Shown: in pieces, positions 5,164-6,858 of the stretch
Numbering within the stretch: position 1 is the first letter of the stretch
Layout: each line of letters opens with the position of its first letter
Assembly: GCA_934538895.1 (NCBI GenBank)
Contig: CAKTCH010000084.1
Span: 1-6,858 of the forward strand
Direction of reading: 5' to 3'
Source of the DNA: an uncultured Alphaproteobacteria bacterium
GTDB lineage: Bacteria > Pseudomonadota > Alphaproteobacteria > Micavibrionales > Micavibrionaceae
DNA length: 6,858 nt
Notes under the pieces: model-generated
What the model was told of the DNA's origin: nothing
What the model saw: the letters and a program-made list of their open reading frames with translations, nothing else
Database searches by the model: none
Program-made: the position numbers and the translations under genes

Positions 5164-6576
5164 ATGAGCAATTACGACCTCATTGTTATCGGTGCCGGTC
5201 CCGGCGGTTATGTGTGTGCGATTCGCGCCGCGCAGCTGGGCATGAAGGTGGCTTGCGTTGAATCGCGCGCGACTTTGGGGGGGACCTGCCTGAACGTGGG
5301 TTGCATTCCTTCCAAGGCGCTGTTGAGCGCTTCCGAGAAATTCGAGGAGGCCGAGCATCATCTGGGCGCGATGGGCATCAAGATCGGCAGCGTGAAGCTC
5401 GATCTCAAGGGCATGATGGGCCATAAAGAGCAGGTCGTGACGTCGAACACCAAGGGCATTGAATATCTGTTCAAGAAGAACAAGGTCGAATGGCTGAAGG
5501 GCCGGGGCGTGATCGTGGCGGCGGGGCAGGTGCAGGTCGGTTCCGAGACGCACACGGCCCAGCATATCGTGATCGCGACGGGCTCCGACGTGGCGAGCCT
5601 GCCGGGCATTGCCATCGATGAAAAGCGCATCGTTTCTTCCACGGGCGCGCTGGCGCTGGAGGAAGTGCCGAAATCGCTGGTGGTGATAGGCGGCGGCGTG
5701 ATCGGGCTGGAACTGGGAGCCGTGTGGCGCCGCCTGGGCGCGGACGTCACGGTCGTGGAATTCCTTGATCGTATCCTGCCGGGCATGGACGCCGAGCTTT
5801 CGAAAGAAGCGCAGAAGATCCTGACCAAGCAAGGCATCAAGTTCAAGCTTTCGACCAAGGTGACGTCGGTCAAGGCGGGTGGAAAATCCGTCGATCTGAC
5901 TCTGGAAGAGGCCCGCGGCGGCGCTTCCTCCCCTGACGCCGGGCGGGCGGCGCAGAATCTCAGCGCCGATATCGTTTTGGTGGCCGTGGGCCGCAAGGCT
6001 TACACCGAAGGGCTGGGCCTCGATAAAGCCGGCGTGAAGACAGACGAGCGGGGCCGCGTGGTGACGGACAAGCGTTTCGCCACCAATGTGCCGGGCATTT
6101 ACGCCATCGGCGACGTGATTGCGGGGCCGATGCTGGCGCACAAGGCCGAAGACGAGGGCATGATCCTCGCCGAGATGCTGGCGGGCCAATCGGGGCATAT
6201 CGATTACAACCTGATTCCCGGCGTGGTTTATACGTGGCCGGAAGTGGCCGCTGTCGGCCAGACCGAGCAGCAGCTGAAGGATGCGGGCGTGCCGTACAAG
6301 GTGGGTAAATTCCCGTTCAGCGCCAATGGCCGCGCGCGGGCGATGAATGCGATCGATGGTTTCGTGAAAATTCTCGCGCATGAGAAAACCGATCGTGTGC
6401 TGGGCGTTCATATCATCGGCCCGGAAGCGGGGACGTTGATCGCCGAAGCGGTGATCGCGATGGAATTCGGCGCGTCGTCGGAAGATATCGCCCGCACATG
6501 CCATGCGCATCCGACTTTGGAGGAAGTGGTGAAGGAAGCGGCGCTGGCCGTGGATGGCCGCCCGATCCATATCTGA
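5164..6576 (+). CDS. lpdA: Dihydrolipoyl dehydrogenase (E3)
   Basis: FAD enzyme that reoxidises dihydrolipoamide on the E2 core of pyruvate, 2-oxoglutarate or branched-chain dehydrogenase complexes, or on the glycine cleavage H-protein, and passes electrons to NAD+. At 470 aa it is about family length. The FAD-binding GAGPGG is at residues 10-15. The redox disulfide Cys42/Cys47 lies in GGTCLNVGCIPSK. The NAD-binding IGGGVIGLELG is at 175-185, and the second FAD motif GIYAIGDV is at 311-318. The C-terminal dimer-interface HAHPTLEE (447-454) gives the catalytic His449 and Glu454 of the partner subunit. Residues ~250-268 (between EEARGG and SADIVLVAVGRK) look several residues longer than usual. 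No E1 or E2 gene is adjacent in this window, so the partner complex cannot be named. Confidence 0.97.
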   Translation: MSNYDLIVIGAGPGGYVCAIRAAQLGMKVACVESRATLGGTCLNVGCIPSKALLSASEKFEEAEHHLGAMGIKIGSVKLDLKGMMGHKEQVVTSNTKGIEYLFKKNKVEWLKGRGVIVAAGQVQVGSETHTAQHIVIATGSDVASLPGIAIDEKRIVSSTGALALEEVPKSLVVIGGGVIGLELGAVWRRLGADVTVVEFLDRILPGMDAELSKEAQKILTKQGIKFKLSTKVTSVKAGGKSVDLTLEEARGGASSPDAGRAAQNLSADIVLVAVGRKAYTEGLGLDKAGVKTDERGRVVTDKRFATNVPGIYAIGDVIAGPMLAHKAEDEGMILAEMLAGQSGHIDYNLIPGVVYTWPEVAAVGQTEQQLKDAGVPYKVGKFPFSANGRARAMNAIDGFVKILAHEKTDRVLGVHIIGPEAGTLIAEAVIAMEFGASSEDIARTCHAHPTLEEVVKEAALAVDGRPIHI

Positions 6577-6592
6577 AACTTTTATGAGCTTA

Positions 6593-6832
6593 CTACGGTT
6601 TGTTGCCGCCAAGGATGGATCGGACAGGCGGGCTTTCCGTGATCAGGCAGCCTTCGGCTTTTACGGCATCGATTTCTTCTGGCGCGGCGGGGGTTTCGAC
6701 GCGGAATACGCGATTGCCCAGTTCCGTGTATTTCGGTTCGCGCTCGTCGGTTGCGATATAGGGACATCGGCGGTCGCCGGTGGTTTCGCCTTCGAAAACG
6801 ATGGCAATGCGTTTGGAGAATAGATATTTCAT
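6593..6832 (-). CDS. Hypothetical protein, possibly the 3' part of a longer gene
   Basis: A 79-aa reading frame convergent with lpd, whose stop lies 16 bp away; no terminator is seen between them. I do not recognise the family. It starts with a basic-hydrophobic stretch (KYLFSKRIAIVFEGE) and is otherwise soluble-looking, with acidic and proline-rich segments and two Cys (about residues 23 and 61). The ATG at 6832 has no Shine-Dalgarno in front of it, and the frame stays open without a stop to the right edge. The true start may therefore lie beyond the window and the visible part be the C-terminus of a larger protein. It is supported mainly by its position filling the space after lpd. Confidence 0.4.
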   Translation of the reverse strand: MKYLFSKRIAIVFEGETTGDRRCPYIATDEREPKYTELGNRVFRVETPAAPEEIDAVKAEGCLITESPPVRSILGGNKP

Positions 6833-6858
6833 GGGGTCGACTGCTGATGCGTCTACCT

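Noticed and set aside
5146..6612. 488-aa open frame on the minus strand across lpd
   Set aside because: It lies wholly antisense to a certain lpd gene. Its product is a His/Arg-rich low-information sequence with no recognisable motif, typical of a frame opposite a GC-rich gene.

Overview
The window looks like chromosomal DNA of an alphaproteobacterium. The coding sequence is moderately GC-rich, genes are tightly packed, Shine-Dalgarno sites are recognisable, and the dihydrolipoyl dehydrogenase is of the alphaproteobacterial type. I cannot name the genus. There are no tRNAs, rRNAs, insertion sequences, CRISPR repeats or phage genes. Base composition looks even, so there is no sign of a recently acquired island.

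Layout, left to right: (1) the 3' end of an alpha/beta-hydrolase gene (+), convergent with and overlapping by 14 bp (2) dgkA, an integral-membrane diacylglycerol kinase (-). dgkA is coupled by a 4-base stop/start overlap to (3) a 339-aa protein upstream of it (-) with two deaminase-fold domains in tandem; the first keeps its zinc ligands and the second has lost them. (4) A 92-bp divergent promoter region with a good sigma70-like promoter and a perfect 10-bp palindrome leads to (5) a 151-aa cytosine deaminase (+) resembling the yeast Fcy1 enzyme, which ends in an intrinsic terminator whose stem overlaps the stop codon. (6) A 908-aa protein (+) carries a C-terminal LOG-type phosphoribohydrolase domain, a central region that reads as a HAM1/RdgB-like (ITPase) domain, and two further degenerate LOG-like segments. 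(7) lpd, the E3 subunit of 2-oxoacid dehydrogenase complexes (+), follows 45 bp later. (8) A short unidentified gene end (-) lies at the right edge.

The part worth attention is 0.7-5.1 kb. Three adjacent genes carry nucleotide- or base-acting folds: a tandem deaminase, a free-base cytosine deaminase, and a HAM1+LOG fusion. Read as enzymes, they could form a route of NTP to NMP (HAM1), NMP to free base plus ribose 5-phosphate (LOG), and cytosine to uracil (deaminase). This route is inferred from folds and gene order only. The genes are not one transcript: the tandem deaminase is divergent from the other two, and a terminator separates the cytosine deaminase from the fusion gene. dgkA and lpd are ordinary housekeeping neighbours.
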